64,000 nt of DNA, taken from contig NC_067285.1 in assembly GCF_020740795.1 (NCBI RefSeq), positions 17,662,001 to 17,726,000 on the forward strand. Direction: 5' to 3'. Both the position numbers and the translations under genes were made by a program. Position 1 is the stretch's first letter; each line of letters opens with the position of its first letter. Below the pieces are notes generated by a model, which saw only the letters and a list, made by a program, of their open reading frames with translations, was not told the DNA's origin and searched no databases. Of this stretch, positions 1 through 12,575 are shown piece by piece. The DNA comes from Apus apus (lineage: Eukaryota; Chordata; Aves; Apodiformes; Apodidae).

Positions 1-728
1 AATATTTCTAGGAATTATTTTTGGTTAGCTATATCACTGTGTTTTCTTAGACGTTTGAATGACAAATATTAAAACAAATAACAAATGTGATAAATTGAAG
101 ATTTACTGAAAGCCACATGAGCAAATTAGAAATTTACCTATTTCTTTGATGAAATCTCTGACTAAAAAGTGAGTCCACATTCATATTTCTCAGTAACTAG
201 AAGAAATAAGAGGACATTAATTTCTAGCCTACTGAAAGTTACAGCCACAATGCCAAATTCACAGAATTATTTAACATGCACTTTTGCCCCCATCTCCCCA
301 GTACAGCATTATGGGTACACCCATCTGCCCTCACTCATCTCTGGAAGGCTGCCAATCAGCTCTCCTGTTCATACTGCTCAACACCTGTTCCTGGCAGGGG
401 GACAAAGGTGACAGTTAATGACCTTCATGGACCAGGACCACGATTACATACTGGTATGAGAGGAGTCACTCATGTCCAGGAAGCAACACAGGACATTGTT
501 TGCACAAGATAGTGTTACAGGAGCTGACATACCCTAGTGGTACAAGTTTTAAAGCCCAATGCCTTCTAAGTCTGTGACATAAAGAGAAGCCAGATCTCCT
601 AGGCAGCTCTGCTTAAATGCCAGCATTATCAGGAACTACATGATATATTTGAGATGGGTAACAACATACTCACAGCTCTCTGTGGGTCTACTGCAGCTCA
701 GGAAACAACTAGTGAGGACCCTGTCAGT

Positions 729-766
729 GGAGGAAAAAGAAAAAAAAAAAGAAAAAGAAGAAAACA
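729..766 (+). repeat. A-rich purine tract
   Basis: An almost uninterrupted run of A with scattered G (GGAAAAAGAAAAAAAAAAAG pattern). The Lys/Arg-rich open frame starting at 654 is a by-product of this tract. Confidence 0.8.
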
Positions 767-3700
767 TTCAGGTCAGGCTTTGAGACTCACAAGCAGGATG
801 CAGAAACCAGTGCAAAGGCATCTCCAGAAGCACTTCATATCTCGTCATTTTGCATTCAATCACAGGGAGAATCACAGCACCAGAATAACCTCAGGAGCAG
901 GTACATCACACAGAAAAAAATCTTTGTAGTCATCCACTGCAAGGGTACATCTTGCAAATTTTGCTGAAGTACAGCTTGGCATTCTTCGACAAAAATCAGC
1001 TTCTGATTAGCTTTGCCCTGAACAGAGTTTTAAGCCTGCTCTGTGCAAGCTTAGTGGATTAAAAAGAGTTTGAGGATCAGGTGATAACTACAGCACATCA
1101 CTTTAGAGGCAAAGGGGGAAATCTAAACAGAAAATAGAAGTGATACAAACAGATGGAATTAGAGTGGCTTATTAGTGATGCTGAATACAATCACAAAGCC
1201 AAGCAGAGAAGCATTTGAGTTCTGGCACATGACAAACGGTTACTCTGTGAACATAGAAAATAAAAAGAACAAAACCCAAAAATAGTTATGGGAAATTCAT
1301 AAAGTTGAACTCATTAGAATCCAGCAAAATGACCTTATCTGACAGTTGAGACTGCACAAGAATTTTTAGATGTTGGTCTTAGATTTCTTAAGAGACTCTA
1401 GAATCTCTGTGTAGTGAAGTAACCTCTGGTCTTCATGACTAATGCTCCATGTGTTACCATGTCAGTGAAACAAATACTGCTGTACCAAATATAACAAGGC
1501 ATCTGCACCCTCAGGAATCAACAAAAACCTGAACCAACTCCACTTTTCTGAAAGCCTAATTATCTAACTCAAGTGACCTAGTTCTGTGAGCATCCGAAAT
1601 GCAGTTTCTCTTTAAGTGAATCTTTTACACCTGCTAAACATACTGCACTCTGTTGTTTAGTTCCAGAAATCAGAAATTTGTTTCCAAACTGTTAATGTTA
1701 ACATTTCCTTCCCCCATCTGCAAACCAGCAGTAGCTTATGGGAATGACAAACCACTGTCAGGCCACTGCTTGGATAAAACACTGGCATGAGGGTGGTGCA
1801 GAATGCAAGAACTAGCTATAATTTCTTTATAGTCCAGATTTAAAATACCCATCAAATAGGAACAGATCTTTTAATTACACTAAGGCTTGTTTTTGCTCCA
1901 GCAAACTGTTAAGCAAAACATTCTTAATGAGACTCTCAATTGCTCCAGTTAAATAACTGATGATTGAAATAAAATATTATGGATATTATGTAGTGAAGCT
2001 AATGGAAATAGCTCAAACCGAATATGACTACAGACAACTGGTTATAAGCTGACCAGTAGTGAGACGACATTGCAAAGAAAAAATGGGAGTTTTTTAGTAT
2101 ATTTTTTTTTCCCCAGAGAGCAACTGAGGTGGAAAATTAAAGGCAGTCTGGAGCATGCCACAAGAATGTTTACACCAAAATACACAGTCCTTTCAGTTTT
2201 TCAACCTCTCTAATAAGCAGTACATATCCCTAACTCCTTTTTGCAGTGGAATATTTGAAGATCTGTAAAACAGACACCTAATAGTGTGACTAAATCAGAT
2301 GGTGAGGGAGGTATGTTCAGAGATGGTGCAAAACAGATTGATGCCTTCCTTGTGCTTCACACAACTCAGCACATTTTTCTGGGAACAGTGACAAAACAGC
2401 TCCAACCCATCCAGGTACAGCATGATAAATAATCTAACTCTCTGAAAACCCTCAGCTAAAGCACTTGGCAGTGATATTGAATATTCTTCAACCCAGAGAA
2501 GCTTTTTAAGAACAGAGTCAGGAGAAAGTGTTGCAGAAAACATTCAACACAGTGTCCTGATCTTTGCTAAACACCAGGAGTCACCACTCCATTAACATTT
2601 ATTTGAATATGACACTTGTTACAGAGGAGGATAACTTTACTAGTAAGGACCACATTTTGGCAGACTGATGATCCACAACAAATGCTGCTGTAAGTTTAGG
2701 ATTCACCTCCTGCATTTTCTGCCTGCAAGCCTTACCTGAATACAGCTCCAGCTTCAGGCAGCACCCAATGTCCATGGGGGTGACTAGTGCAGCTGCAAGG
2801 GCCAGGGTAGGATCAGATTAGTTGAAAAAATGCCTAAGGGGAGCCCTGCTGCTCTGCCTCATCATGGGGCTCAACCTGCAGCACGTATCTAGGGAACAAC
2901 TCACTTTCTTGTTTAAGATTCCTTTTTGGAAGATGCTGCATCACCACCTCTATTAAAAAAGGCAAGTGTTTCTTCAGTTTGAACCCTTAAGCATTGCAGA
3001 GCATACAGAGAACAGTAATTATGCTTTTATTTCATAGTGGACAAACTGCAGTTCACATGGAGGCAGTTTCCCCATTAGAGGGTCAGGACAGTTTGTCTCT
3101 TGCCCCTGCCTGCAGCAGCAGGAGCACCTGCTGATGTCTGCAAAGCCTGGCAGGGAACTGCTGGGAGCAGTCATCTTCTCACTGCACATATATCAAGTTT
3201 ATAACTTCCAGAAAATTCTCCAGCCTGTACATGGACAGTTTTACAACATGTTTCAAGGCCACACGGGATAAGTAAATGAGGGAAAGAGAATGAGACCACT
3301 GGGAGACATTCACAGCAACCATTGCATAACATGAAATCTTGTTTTCTGAAGTAAAATTAAGATAAAGTGGTGCATGACATTTGTGTCTACTCCCCTACCA
3401 GTACTCTTAAAAAAATATTTGCCATACAGAACAGCAACATACACACTGACTTAGCTCAAACTCATGATAGGGTGTTTACACAGAGAAACTTAAAATTACT
3501 TTAAGCTACCTAATTTTTATGTATAACACAGCTAGACTGATTCCACACACAATCATACCATATGTTCAGTATGATTTCTGAGAAGGACTTCAGATGAAGT
3601 TTTCTTATCAATCATATACAAAATATAGTGATGTCTTTGTTATGTGGAGGTAAGAGTACTGATTATTTATTATAGACAGCAAATGTTTTTTACCTAGTAC

Positions 3701-3847
3701 TACTTGAATCAATGGAATAAATTCAATAATTTTTTTAAGCCAAATAACTTGCATAGAAGTTCAAATTTATGACTGTATTCATAGATACAAATAAAATTAA
3801 ATTGGCAACTTGATGGTGTAAGGACACTGGAAAAAATGCAAGTGTTC

Positions 3848-3882
3848 ATATTTATATATAATATATATGTGTGCATGTGTAC
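3848..3882 (+). repeat. Mixed TA/TG simple repeat
   Basis: A TATTTATATATAATATATAT stretch running into GTGTGCATGTGTAC; a degenerate dinucleotide repeat. Confidence 0.65.
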
Positions 3883-5137
3883 ATTTGCAACAGAATACAT
3901 CTCTTTTTACATAGAAATTCTGCTAAATCTGAAGAGATTTATTTTGCCTTTTTATTTCATGTTCTGAGCAGTTTCAGTTTAGATTCCATTTAAAGGTTTT
4001 ATCAAATCTGTTCTAATTCTAGAAGACTGTTCCTGAAAGCTGGCAACATCAGCAAGTACCATCAGCAGATGAAAAGCTTTATTTTCTCAAACAGCAGTTA
4101 AATTTGAAAAAAAAAAAGGTTAAGTTTTTCATTTTTTTGCTAGGAATTATCAACAGGCTTAAAGAAAAAGAGAACTTCTTGGCAAGTGTCTATCCAGGAG
4201 ACTGGGGGCAGAGGTACAAAACAGAAAATTACTCTCAAATCCCTGTGTTTTGAACACACCATTTTGAGCAGCAGTGAAGAGGTTACTTTGCTCAGGGGTA
4301 GTATGTGCTATGGAGTTTCAACGGCTTAGTTACTTTTTCATCCAGCTCTGGCATGTAGGGAAAAAGCATGTGGTATTTCCCTTCTCCTGAGCTGGAGATG
4401 TGCTGTTGGTCTTCAATGTTCAGCATCCAAGGTATGTTTCTAGTGGAACATTTTGCCAAGTAACAAGTTTTGTCAAATAAATTCTCTAGCAATATAGGAC
4501 TCAGCTTCTCTATTGTTATTAAGGATGAAGCTTATTAAACACTTTTAAATATTCCTTAAATTCAATGATATTCAGCTAGAGTTGGCCAAAACTTAAAATT
4601 CCGCTTTGAGTTCAAAATATTTTTATTAGTTTATCTAGAATCTGGGCACATTCTTTTCCCAGGTAAATTAATGGGATTCCTGCCACTAGCACCAAAATGG
4701 AAGATCTAGGACATTATGCTAAAAGCTATTAGTGCAAAAGAATGAGTACAAAACCCTAGGCTTTGTGTGATATATTACAGCCATATAGAAGGTTAGTGGG
4801 AAAATCTGAGAAGATATTCAAGAGAATTTAAAACACAGCTACTAAAAAGCAACTATGAAAGTGGGGTAAACTTCAGCAAATATTTTCATAATTCTGCTGT
4901 GCTACAACTTCAAATGTTTAACTTAATTGAATTGCTTATACACAATATTCAATTTGTACTCCCGTTCACCGAGTCCTGGAAGCATTTAAGTAGATATCAA
5001 CTTTGCATTAAGCCAATTCATTTAGTAGTAATGCCACTGACACTGCAGAGAGAATTTTCTTCTTTAGCTTTGCCAGAGCTTCTTTTATCTGTGCATGAGT
5101 GTATTGTTTCTTGGTCATTCGAAAAAGGGAAATTAAT

Positions 5138-5475
5138 TCATAGAATCATAGAAACATTTATATTGGAAAAGACCTTTAAGATCACCAAGTCCAACCTTTA
5201 ACCCTACTCTACCATGTTCACCCCTAAACCAATCCCCAAGCACCACATCTGTATGACTTTAAAACTCATCCAGAGATGGTGGTTCAACCACCTCCCTGAC
5301 ATATTTATAGAAACACTTTTTATTGTCTGTAACAGCCATAGCTATCTTGAGTTCTAGCTGGGCTTTGGCTCTCCTAATTTTCTCCCTGCATAGCCCCACT
5401 ACATCTTTGTAGTCCTCATGAGAGGCCTGCTCCCTCATCGAAAGGCCATGAACTCCAAAAAATTCCTTATATTCC
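5138..5475 (-). mobile_element. Composite CR1 LINE fragment: ORF2 piece joined to 3' end
   Basis: On the minus strand the element ends in the CR1 hallmark, a TTGGACTTGGTGATCTTAAAG-like block, TTCCAA and a tandem ATTCTATGA tail (5,138-5,300). Directly upstream (5,301 to about 5,475, minus strand) is a piece of CR1 ORF2 between the endonuclease and reverse transcriptase; it still translates to motifs such as REKIRRAKAQLEL and DNKKCFYKY. Most of the reverse transcriptase region is missing between the two parts, so this is an internally deleted or recombined copy. It cannot code for active protein. Confidence 0.85.
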
Positions 5476-7209
5476 TTATTGGATAATTAAGGCTGCATAT
5501 ATCTGCAAGTCCAACTGCTGCCCATTTAGCTTAGCATCACAGCATTAGCATGTTCCACCAGTTATTACTGTTGAATGAATTTGTTAACCTACATTTAACC
5601 GTCTTCACTGTCAAGATGGAATTCTGGATTTCTTGCTTGAATGGAACATTATGCAGATTTTTGGAAGTCCTATCATGCATTCATCCATGCTTTCTAAAAT
5701 TAAATTACAAAAACAAAAGTCAATAGCAGTTGGGATGCTCCTGGGTTGACCAATACAAATTTAATCATTAATTTAATAGGATTATACAACTGTAAATTTA
5801 CTGGTGGGCTACCTGCATCCATTAAAAAGCAAAAAGCTGGCATACAATCCAATGAGTTCTGGTCAACAAAAAAACAAATGAGTGCAAATCTCCCATGTCA
5901 GCCTTTCACCTCACTAGATCTTGGTACATTCTCCTCTGCAAAGACCTTCACAGACAAGGACAACAGTTTCTCAGATACCAATTCTGTTGCTATCTATGAC
6001 ATGAGGCCAGCACTGGTCAATGGGCACAGAGAACATACCACACATTACACCAGCATCTTGCACTCGCAGTCTCCTGGCAGAGACATTCAGAAGGGTCTGT
6101 TGTTAGGGCTTCTCAGCTGCTTTATAAAACAAGGTCATGTTGATGTACCCTCCCAGAATGTTAAAAAACAAACAAAACCTCAAACATTAAGACAAGGCAA
6201 AATGAACACCCACACACTCACAAAACCAAGGCAGACAAGAAAGAAAACCCCACTTCATTTGAAGCCTTCCCCTCCTCCCCTAAAGGCAGGCAGAAAAGTT
6301 GTCAGTGTACTTTGACTTTTCATTTTCTGTGTTCTTCAGCTTTTATATCACTGTTAACAGTGTGTAAACATACAAGCTGGACAACATACAGGACCCAGAT
6401 ACACGGACAAATGGAAAAGAGTATCAATAGCAGACACTTTTCTCTTTTACAGAGGAACTGATGTTGAAGAGATTAATATACAGAACATCTGAAAGAGATT
6501 TAATCCCCTCTTCCTGTTATTCTGAAAGGAGCTTTATCCATGATTTATTATTTCTTTTTTAAATAAGCCCTATAAATATGCATAAAAAAGCAAAGAATAA
6601 TTAAAAATCTTTATAGCAACAAAAGTACAATTAGAAATAGATTTATCATTCAGAGATTCAAAAAGACATGTTTTTCCAATTGTGGAGCTTTCATAGCTGT
6701 GCAGAGAACAGTCTTGCCTCAAAACAGATTCCCAGGACCTGCAAAAGTTGTCAATAGATGGATAAATTAAGTACTTAAACAATTTTTAAGCCTTTTAGAA
6801 AAAGAAAACTATACTCCTTTCAGCACTTAATAGGAATTAAAAAACAAACAAACCACCAAACAAAAATTCAATAATTTCAGAATTCAAAGAACTCTCTTCA
6901 CTATTGTAGGTGTAAGGTATTTTAACCTTTGACTTCCAGAACAAATTAAATTATTTGCTGAGACTCAGGGCTTCAAAAATTCCCATCATAGCATGTCAGT
7001 AAGGAAATCAGATAAACAAACCATCTGAAGAAGTAGTAGCAGCACTTAGTAGTGTACCATGTTTTGTTTTAATAATGCTATATGAAAATAAAAAACTGCT
7101 GATTGACTAGAATACCTTTAATATTGGTCAGCCCGAAGTCTTTGAATACACAGAACACCTCATTGCATTTAAATTGTTTCTATGTCATCTTTTACAGTCA
7201 TGACTGCCT
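5476..7209. other. No gene recognised
   Basis: This stretch holds the longest open frame of the window (5,746-6,315, 189 codons). Its product has no recognisable domain, no compositional periodicity and a Lys/Thr/Pro-rich end derived from A/C-rich DNA (AAAAACAAACAAAACC). I regard it as non-coding. A further A/C-rich patch lies near 6,840-6,870. Confidence 0.55.
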
Positions 7210-7387
7210 GTAGGGGTGACAGAGCACTGGAGCAGGCTGCCCAGAGAAGATGTGGAGTCTCCTTCTCTGGAGACTTTCAAGACCTGACTGGATGCACTTG
7301 TGTGACCTGCGCTAGGTGACCCTGCTCTGCCAGGGGGGTTGGACTCCACTATCTCCAGAGGTCTCTTCCAACCTCTAACATTCTATG
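7210..7387 (+). mobile_element. CR1 LINE 3'-end fragment
   Basis: The CR1 3' region is recognisable in order: GTGACAGAGCACTGGAGCAGG, CTGCCCAGAGAAG, GTGGAGTCTCCTTCTCTGG, TGACCCTGCTCTGCCAGGG, GGTTGGACTCCACTATCTCC, TCTTCCAACC and a short ATTCTATG tail. It is strongly 5'-truncated, as most CR1 copies are, and moderately diverged. It has no coding capacity. Confidence 0.9.
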
Positions 7388-8047
7388 CATATGACACAAG
7401 CTCATGCTTGTACATTGTTAGCCATCTATTTGTACAAGGCAGGAAAGAAAGGGGAAAGAAAACGCATGGTATGCTTTAGGTAACCACATTATGGCTGGCA
7501 TATTACACATAGCAAACACTTCCAGCAGTAAGCACTGATTAGTTTCTGAACAAATCAGAATTTGAAATATGTTGTACAGTGCTGCAGAACACAAAGTGAA
7601 TACGAAATAGGAGAAAGCAAATAGCAGGCTTGGGTACAGGGACAGATTAGCCCCATACAAATCTGTAAAATCAATCGTGTCTTCTGTCTGTCCTTGACAA
7701 TAGAACCATCTTGTTGGATTTCAAGCATTACTTTCTAGGAAAGATTTGGTCTACGGATAGGAGAGCAGTAAGTGCTTAGAGGTGCCAACCACTGGATCCA
7801 TTAGAAACAATTGCAGAAGCAGTGTTTATTAAATCAAAAAAATAGGACGTGATGCAGGGATGAGGTTTATCCACCACAAAATATTGTCACTGAAAAAAGA
7901 AATTAAATGTTCTACAAAGCAATTGCAGATAACTTCTGCTGCAATTGTAGAAGAAACAGCTGTATATGGCAACAAGAAAAGCACAGGTATAAGTGAATTT
8001 TTTTTCACTATAGCTGTGATTAAATACAGAAAGAGGTCACCTAGGAA

Positions 8048-8150
8048 CTTTGGTAAGACCAGCTTGGACAAACATCTGTCAGAAGTGATGTAGACTTAGC
8101 TGATCCTGTATTTGAATAAACAGGTGAACTAGCCAGATTTCTCATCTGTC
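8048..8150 (+). mobile_element. Old, decayed CR1 3'-end fragment
   Basis: The run AGACCAGCTTGGACAAACAT, CTGTCAGAAGTGATGTAGAC and TTAGCTGATCCTGTATTTG follows the order of an older CR1 3' region (GGACAAACATCTGTCAGGGATGG-type). The terminal CCAACC/ATTCTATGA part is eroded beyond recognition. This is the least certain of the CR1 calls. Confidence 0.5.
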
Positions 8151-10085
8151 TTGTGAATCTATCTTATGCTTTGCATGTGAAACCCACAGAAATTTTAAAG
8201 TGTATGAAAATCATTATTCAAGTCAGCCTTGTCACAGGAATTTGCAATGATTTTATTTAAGTCAGATAAACAAATAGCTCCAACTACATAGCTCCGCTCC
8301 CTTGGTGATGAGCGTTGTTTTATTTCTGATATTTTTGGGTCAGCCTGTGGGACATTTGTTTGCTGCTCCTAAGAACCAGGATACAGGTGATAGTTGTAAA
8401 AAGCATTGGCATGAATTTACAATCATACTTAACATGTTTAACTCTTAGTTAAAAAAAGACAACATCAATAGGAATTGCTGACCTGCTACTCAGAACTGTT
8501 ATCCCACTTATTCTCCTCCAGAAACTTATGGAATTTGAGGATCATTTTACCATAAAAATGATTTAAAGTTTGATTTTTAAATTGCCATTGTTATCCTTTT
8601 TCTATATATTCCATTCTGCATGGTGGCAGCTGCACTGTCAGCAATTGCAGGTGTTGTCCTTTCCTCCAGAAGAGATCCAGGATGGAAAGAATTAGATTAT
8701 CATTAACAGTTCTGCTATCTGCCAGCAAAACCCAGCTCTCTAACTTCTAGGGACATCAGTGAAATTTGCCAGTCTCTGCTCTTTGGAGAGATGATGATCA
8801 GCTGTCACCCCTGTCACAGTTTAATGCACTTCTCGTTGTTTCCCAGTGATTCACTTCCTCCCTTCTGGTAGAGAAGAAAGCAGAGGAATCTCCCAGCACC
8901 ACAACAAATCCCTGTATGACATACTCGCGTAGAGAAAGCTGCAGTAATGTTTAGTTGAATTCATTTCAGGACCTGTTTCAAAAATAGGCAAAAGCATTGA
9001 GTGCATTATTCATGAAGCACTCATGGAGTAATTGGCAGCATTTATCTCTAATGCTCCAGGATTAGGAATTCACTTCTGTGTGGTCCAAGGATCTATTTCT
9101 TGGGTTTGCTGTGCACCTGCTGTAGCTTTTGGGTCATTAGCTCAGATATTTTTTCACTTCACTTCTTTCTCAATTAAGGTAATAGCAAGTTTTGCTTAGA
9201 ACTGCTGGCACAAGGTATAATTATGATGACAAAACAATTTTAGAAAGTTACTGTAACTGTACTGTGTGCGGTTAGCCAATTAGTTATCTCACAAATCAGA
9301 GTGCCCATCAGGTACTTCTGAATTGTCTACACTAATTACCATTTTGGTCTTGCAGCAATTTTTCCCTAAGACAAAGTTTTGCCACTGGCATTCTAATTAT
9401 TAACACTGGGGGATAAAATGTGTATTTCCTTCCAATTTACCATAGGAAATAATGAGCATGGAAAGTATGAAAAGAAACAACTACCAATAGCAGCAACTAT
9501 AAAACCATAATAGCTTTCATTGTCTGGTTTAAGTAATAACTGCAAGATTCTTTGAGACATTTCTTGATTCAGTCTTGTGAGCATGATAGGTTCAAATGGT
9601 CAATAATACTTGCACAACAGTCCCAAGGAACCAACTACGTCCAAATATTCTCAGACTATGTCTCATCTGGAGCAAAGTTATCAACAGCTTTCCATAAACA
9701 GCTTTGTATTTTTTCCTTTTACTATTTGAAATTCTGTGACTTGTGCTGCTCAGTTCCTCCACACTAGTTTGCAAGCACAGCTCTAGTGCCAAGTAGGTTT
9801 ATTTCCAAAAAACCTCTCTTCTTATCTAAAACCTAAGATGCATGCATTTGTTAATGCCAGCTTGAAATCCTTGTTGTTGCATTTAAACCTGCTCAGCATC
9901 TGTGGGTAGATCTACAAAGTTTTTTCGCGTTCATCCTGGATTATTTAGATACAGAGATTCTGTATTTGCTTCAGGATGGAGCCAGTGTATGTGGCTGAAG
10001 AGTCATGCTATGGATCCCATTGCCAACAGGATATTCAGGATTCAATCAGCGGATAGAAGGCTAAAATCCAAAGCAACTGTAAGGC

Positions 10086-10100
10086 TTTTTTTTTTTTTTT
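10086..10100 (+). repeat. T15 homopolymer
   Basis: Fifteen consecutive T. On the minus strand this is a poly(A) tract, but no retroposon body is recognisable beside it. Confidence 0.9.
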
Positions 10101-11394
10101 AACAAAAGTATTTCTCTATCTCAGAACTTAGCCTTTGAAAGATGAGAAACATGCTATCATTAGTAGCCAGAATTGTAAGAGTGTCAGACAACTGGAAATT
10201 CTGTGTTGGAATTTCATGACAGGTTTCTTGACCATGGTAATAGTCATAGGAATCACATCAAGGATGAAAAGCTTTTGACTCTAACCCACTCACCTACCCT
10301 AGACCAACTATGAAAACAAAAAGGAAAATTTGCACCTGCTATTTCCAAATACAGTTAAAAATGTTCACCTGTTTCACAGATTCTAAGAGCTCAGCAAAGC
10401 AGAAACAGAACTAGAGTTCTTTCCAAGATTATTAATTGTAATATATTTCTCAGCGAGTTCAATACTCTAACTAGCTTTTCTCTGTTCAATATCATCATTT
10501 GCAATCCACTAAAAGCTCTATTGAACTTTCAGTGCATAATTTGGAATACAATTCTTAGACAAAAATGTGACCTTCATTTGAAAAAAAAATATTGTAGCTT
10601 TGAAAAGAGAAAATTAGACTAGAACTTTTATACTGGCTCTCTTTTATCACAAAAATCCATTAACCTCTTTAGAACTGCTTGCTTGAAATAGCTGATATTC
10701 TTTAAGATAAACAAGCATAGAGAAAAAAATCTTAGTAGCAGAGGTTGAATTTCAAATTGAAGTCTCCCATTATTGATCTAGATTGTATATATTTACCTGT
10801 TTATATATTCCATAACAGATACATCTGTCATAAAATTATCATCTTAGAAATTTATGTTCTAGTAAGAATATCTGTGCAATATCTGAAAGATTCATTTCCT
10901 CCTTAGATGCAGATTCTGACTTCTGACTTAGTGCCTCTCTCAACCTGCTAGAATTTATCTAAAATCTGTAAATGGGTACCATGACAGAAAAGAAATTACT
11001 GTTACTCTGTTTTCTTTGAAAACTTTTCAAGTCTACTGTATCTCTGCTCATGAATTGAATTCATCGACAAAGAATAGAAAATATATTTTAATTATATAAT
11101 TGTTTTGCCTTAGGTTTAATGTAGTTGTCAAAGCGATCTAATATAAGGTTATTCCAAATAAATTGCCTGTTTATTCTGTGGCAAGTATATTCCATGGCTC
11201 TTCCACATTACACATGTAAAACCAACCAACCAGCCACACAAAAGCTGCAGAAAGGCCTTTGTTGCTAAAAGAAACAATAATCGTTTATAAAAACTAAGAT
11301 TTACTTCTCTAATTAAAGGAATGTTAGGAGTCTCACAGAATCTCTTTCAATAGTGCCTCTAAATCTCTCTCTGTTCAGTAGCATTTCTGCAGCA

Positions 11395-11492
11395 GAACAC
11401 ATACACACATATAAAAACATATTGAATATACATGTGCCAAATCCTATTTATATATCTGAGATATATGTTTATAAATATATATGTACACACAA
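11395..11492 (+). repeat. Degenerate CA/TA-rich low-complexity stretch
   Basis: Repeated ACACATAC, ATATAAAAACATAT and ATAAATATATATGTACACAC motifs. The short open frame across it is rich in Ile, Tyr and Thr for this reason. Confidence 0.6.
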
Positions 11493-12552
11493 ATTGATTT
11501 TCAGGTCCAGAAAGTTCCTTTTTGCCCTTTCAATGGTTCAAATCAATCTCGTGACTAGTTTCACATAGCCAAGCAGAGACTTGCCTGACCCACTGAGTGC
11601 TGAGGCAGCCCAGATTCAGCTCTGTGAGAGCAAGGCTGAAACATGGAGCAGGAGTCACTTATGTGCTGTGAAGCTGGCAAGAAGGATGCTGGCTGTACTG
11701 CAGTGTTACACAGCAACTGTTGTAACAATGGAAAGCTCTAGAGACAAATTTAAGGTAGATCCATCATAGGACTATTCTGACTTAGTCACTGGTTTGGTCG
11801 TCAGTTTAGTACAAGACTTGCTACAGGTGTCATTTAATGCAAGTGTCACCCTCACTTCCAAGCAAAGCCGGAGGTGTGCTCTGTAAAGCTTTGCTGCACT
11901 GTGTGTGCAGGTACATGCACACTTGTGTACATTCTGTACTACACCTTCCGTAAAAAAACCTGTTTTTTAAGGCTAACAATAACCACCCTGCGTTTAATGC
12001 AGCAAAATTAATCTTAAGTAACCTGGTTGAGCTCAAACGCTTATGCACTGGCACAAACGGCAAGTGCCAGGGAATTGTCTAAGCAGCAGAAGAGCTGACT
12101 TCTTCCTTTAACGTGTTTAACTATTTCTAGCAGCTATGTACCTCAGCAGAGGATTAGCAAATTCAATAGAAAATTCTCTAGTACTATCAAGGGGGAAAAA
12201 AAACCCAACAAGTAATTGCAACAACAAAAGGGATCAGAACAGATCTTGTATAAAGAGCAAGGATGCCTCTCCTCACTCCCCCAGGGAACTCTCAGACCTA
12301 TCAGTATCTGAAAGAACTTCATTTCAGGCAAAACAAATTACAGCAAACTGACTGTCAGGGCCAGTCTCCCTTCCTTCACTGCTTCCTTCCCTGTCTCTGC
12401 CTTATTCTCTGAAATCACATTTTTTCCTGGAGGGAAATGGACACAGAAAATGAAGGCCCAAAACACTCTGCATGCCAAGAACTGCAGGTAATCTCAACAT
12501 GGGAAACAGGTTTTGTTAACATAGCAGTAGGACTGCAAATCACATTTCAAAG

Positions 12553-12575
12553 TGACGTGATCAATAATGACATCA
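12553..12575 (+). promoter_or_regulatory. Paired CRE/ATF-like sites
   Basis: TGACGTGA (12,553-12,560) and TGACATCA (12,568-12,575) each differ by one base from the CRE palindrome TGACGTCA, and are separated by seven bases. Such pairs can bind CREB/ATF/bZIP dimers. No promoter or gene is visible nearby, so this would be a distal element at most. Confidence 0.2.

Larger units (their letters stand above)
1..5137. other. No gene recognised
   Basis: AT-rich unique-looking sequence with simple tracts at 729-766 and 3,848-3,882 and an A12 run near 4,107. Sections around 2,740-2,830 and 3,060-3,170 are somewhat GC-richer (CTGCAGCAGCAGGAGC type) but have no sustained frame with splice signals. Confidence 0.6.

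Noticed and set aside
654..929. Lys/Arg-rich 91-codon frame that could look like a nuclear localisation segment
   Set aside because: The basic run is just the purine tract at 729-766.
5746..6315. Longest open frame in the window (189 codons, plus strand)
   Set aside because: No domain, repetitive pattern or splice context is recognisable, and its basic C-terminal part is a translation of A/C-rich low-complexity DNA. One frame of this length in 64 kb can arise by chance.
8781..8830. GATGATGATCAG-like stretch considered as a C/D-box snoRNA
   Set aside because: No box D at a suitable distance and no terminal stem.
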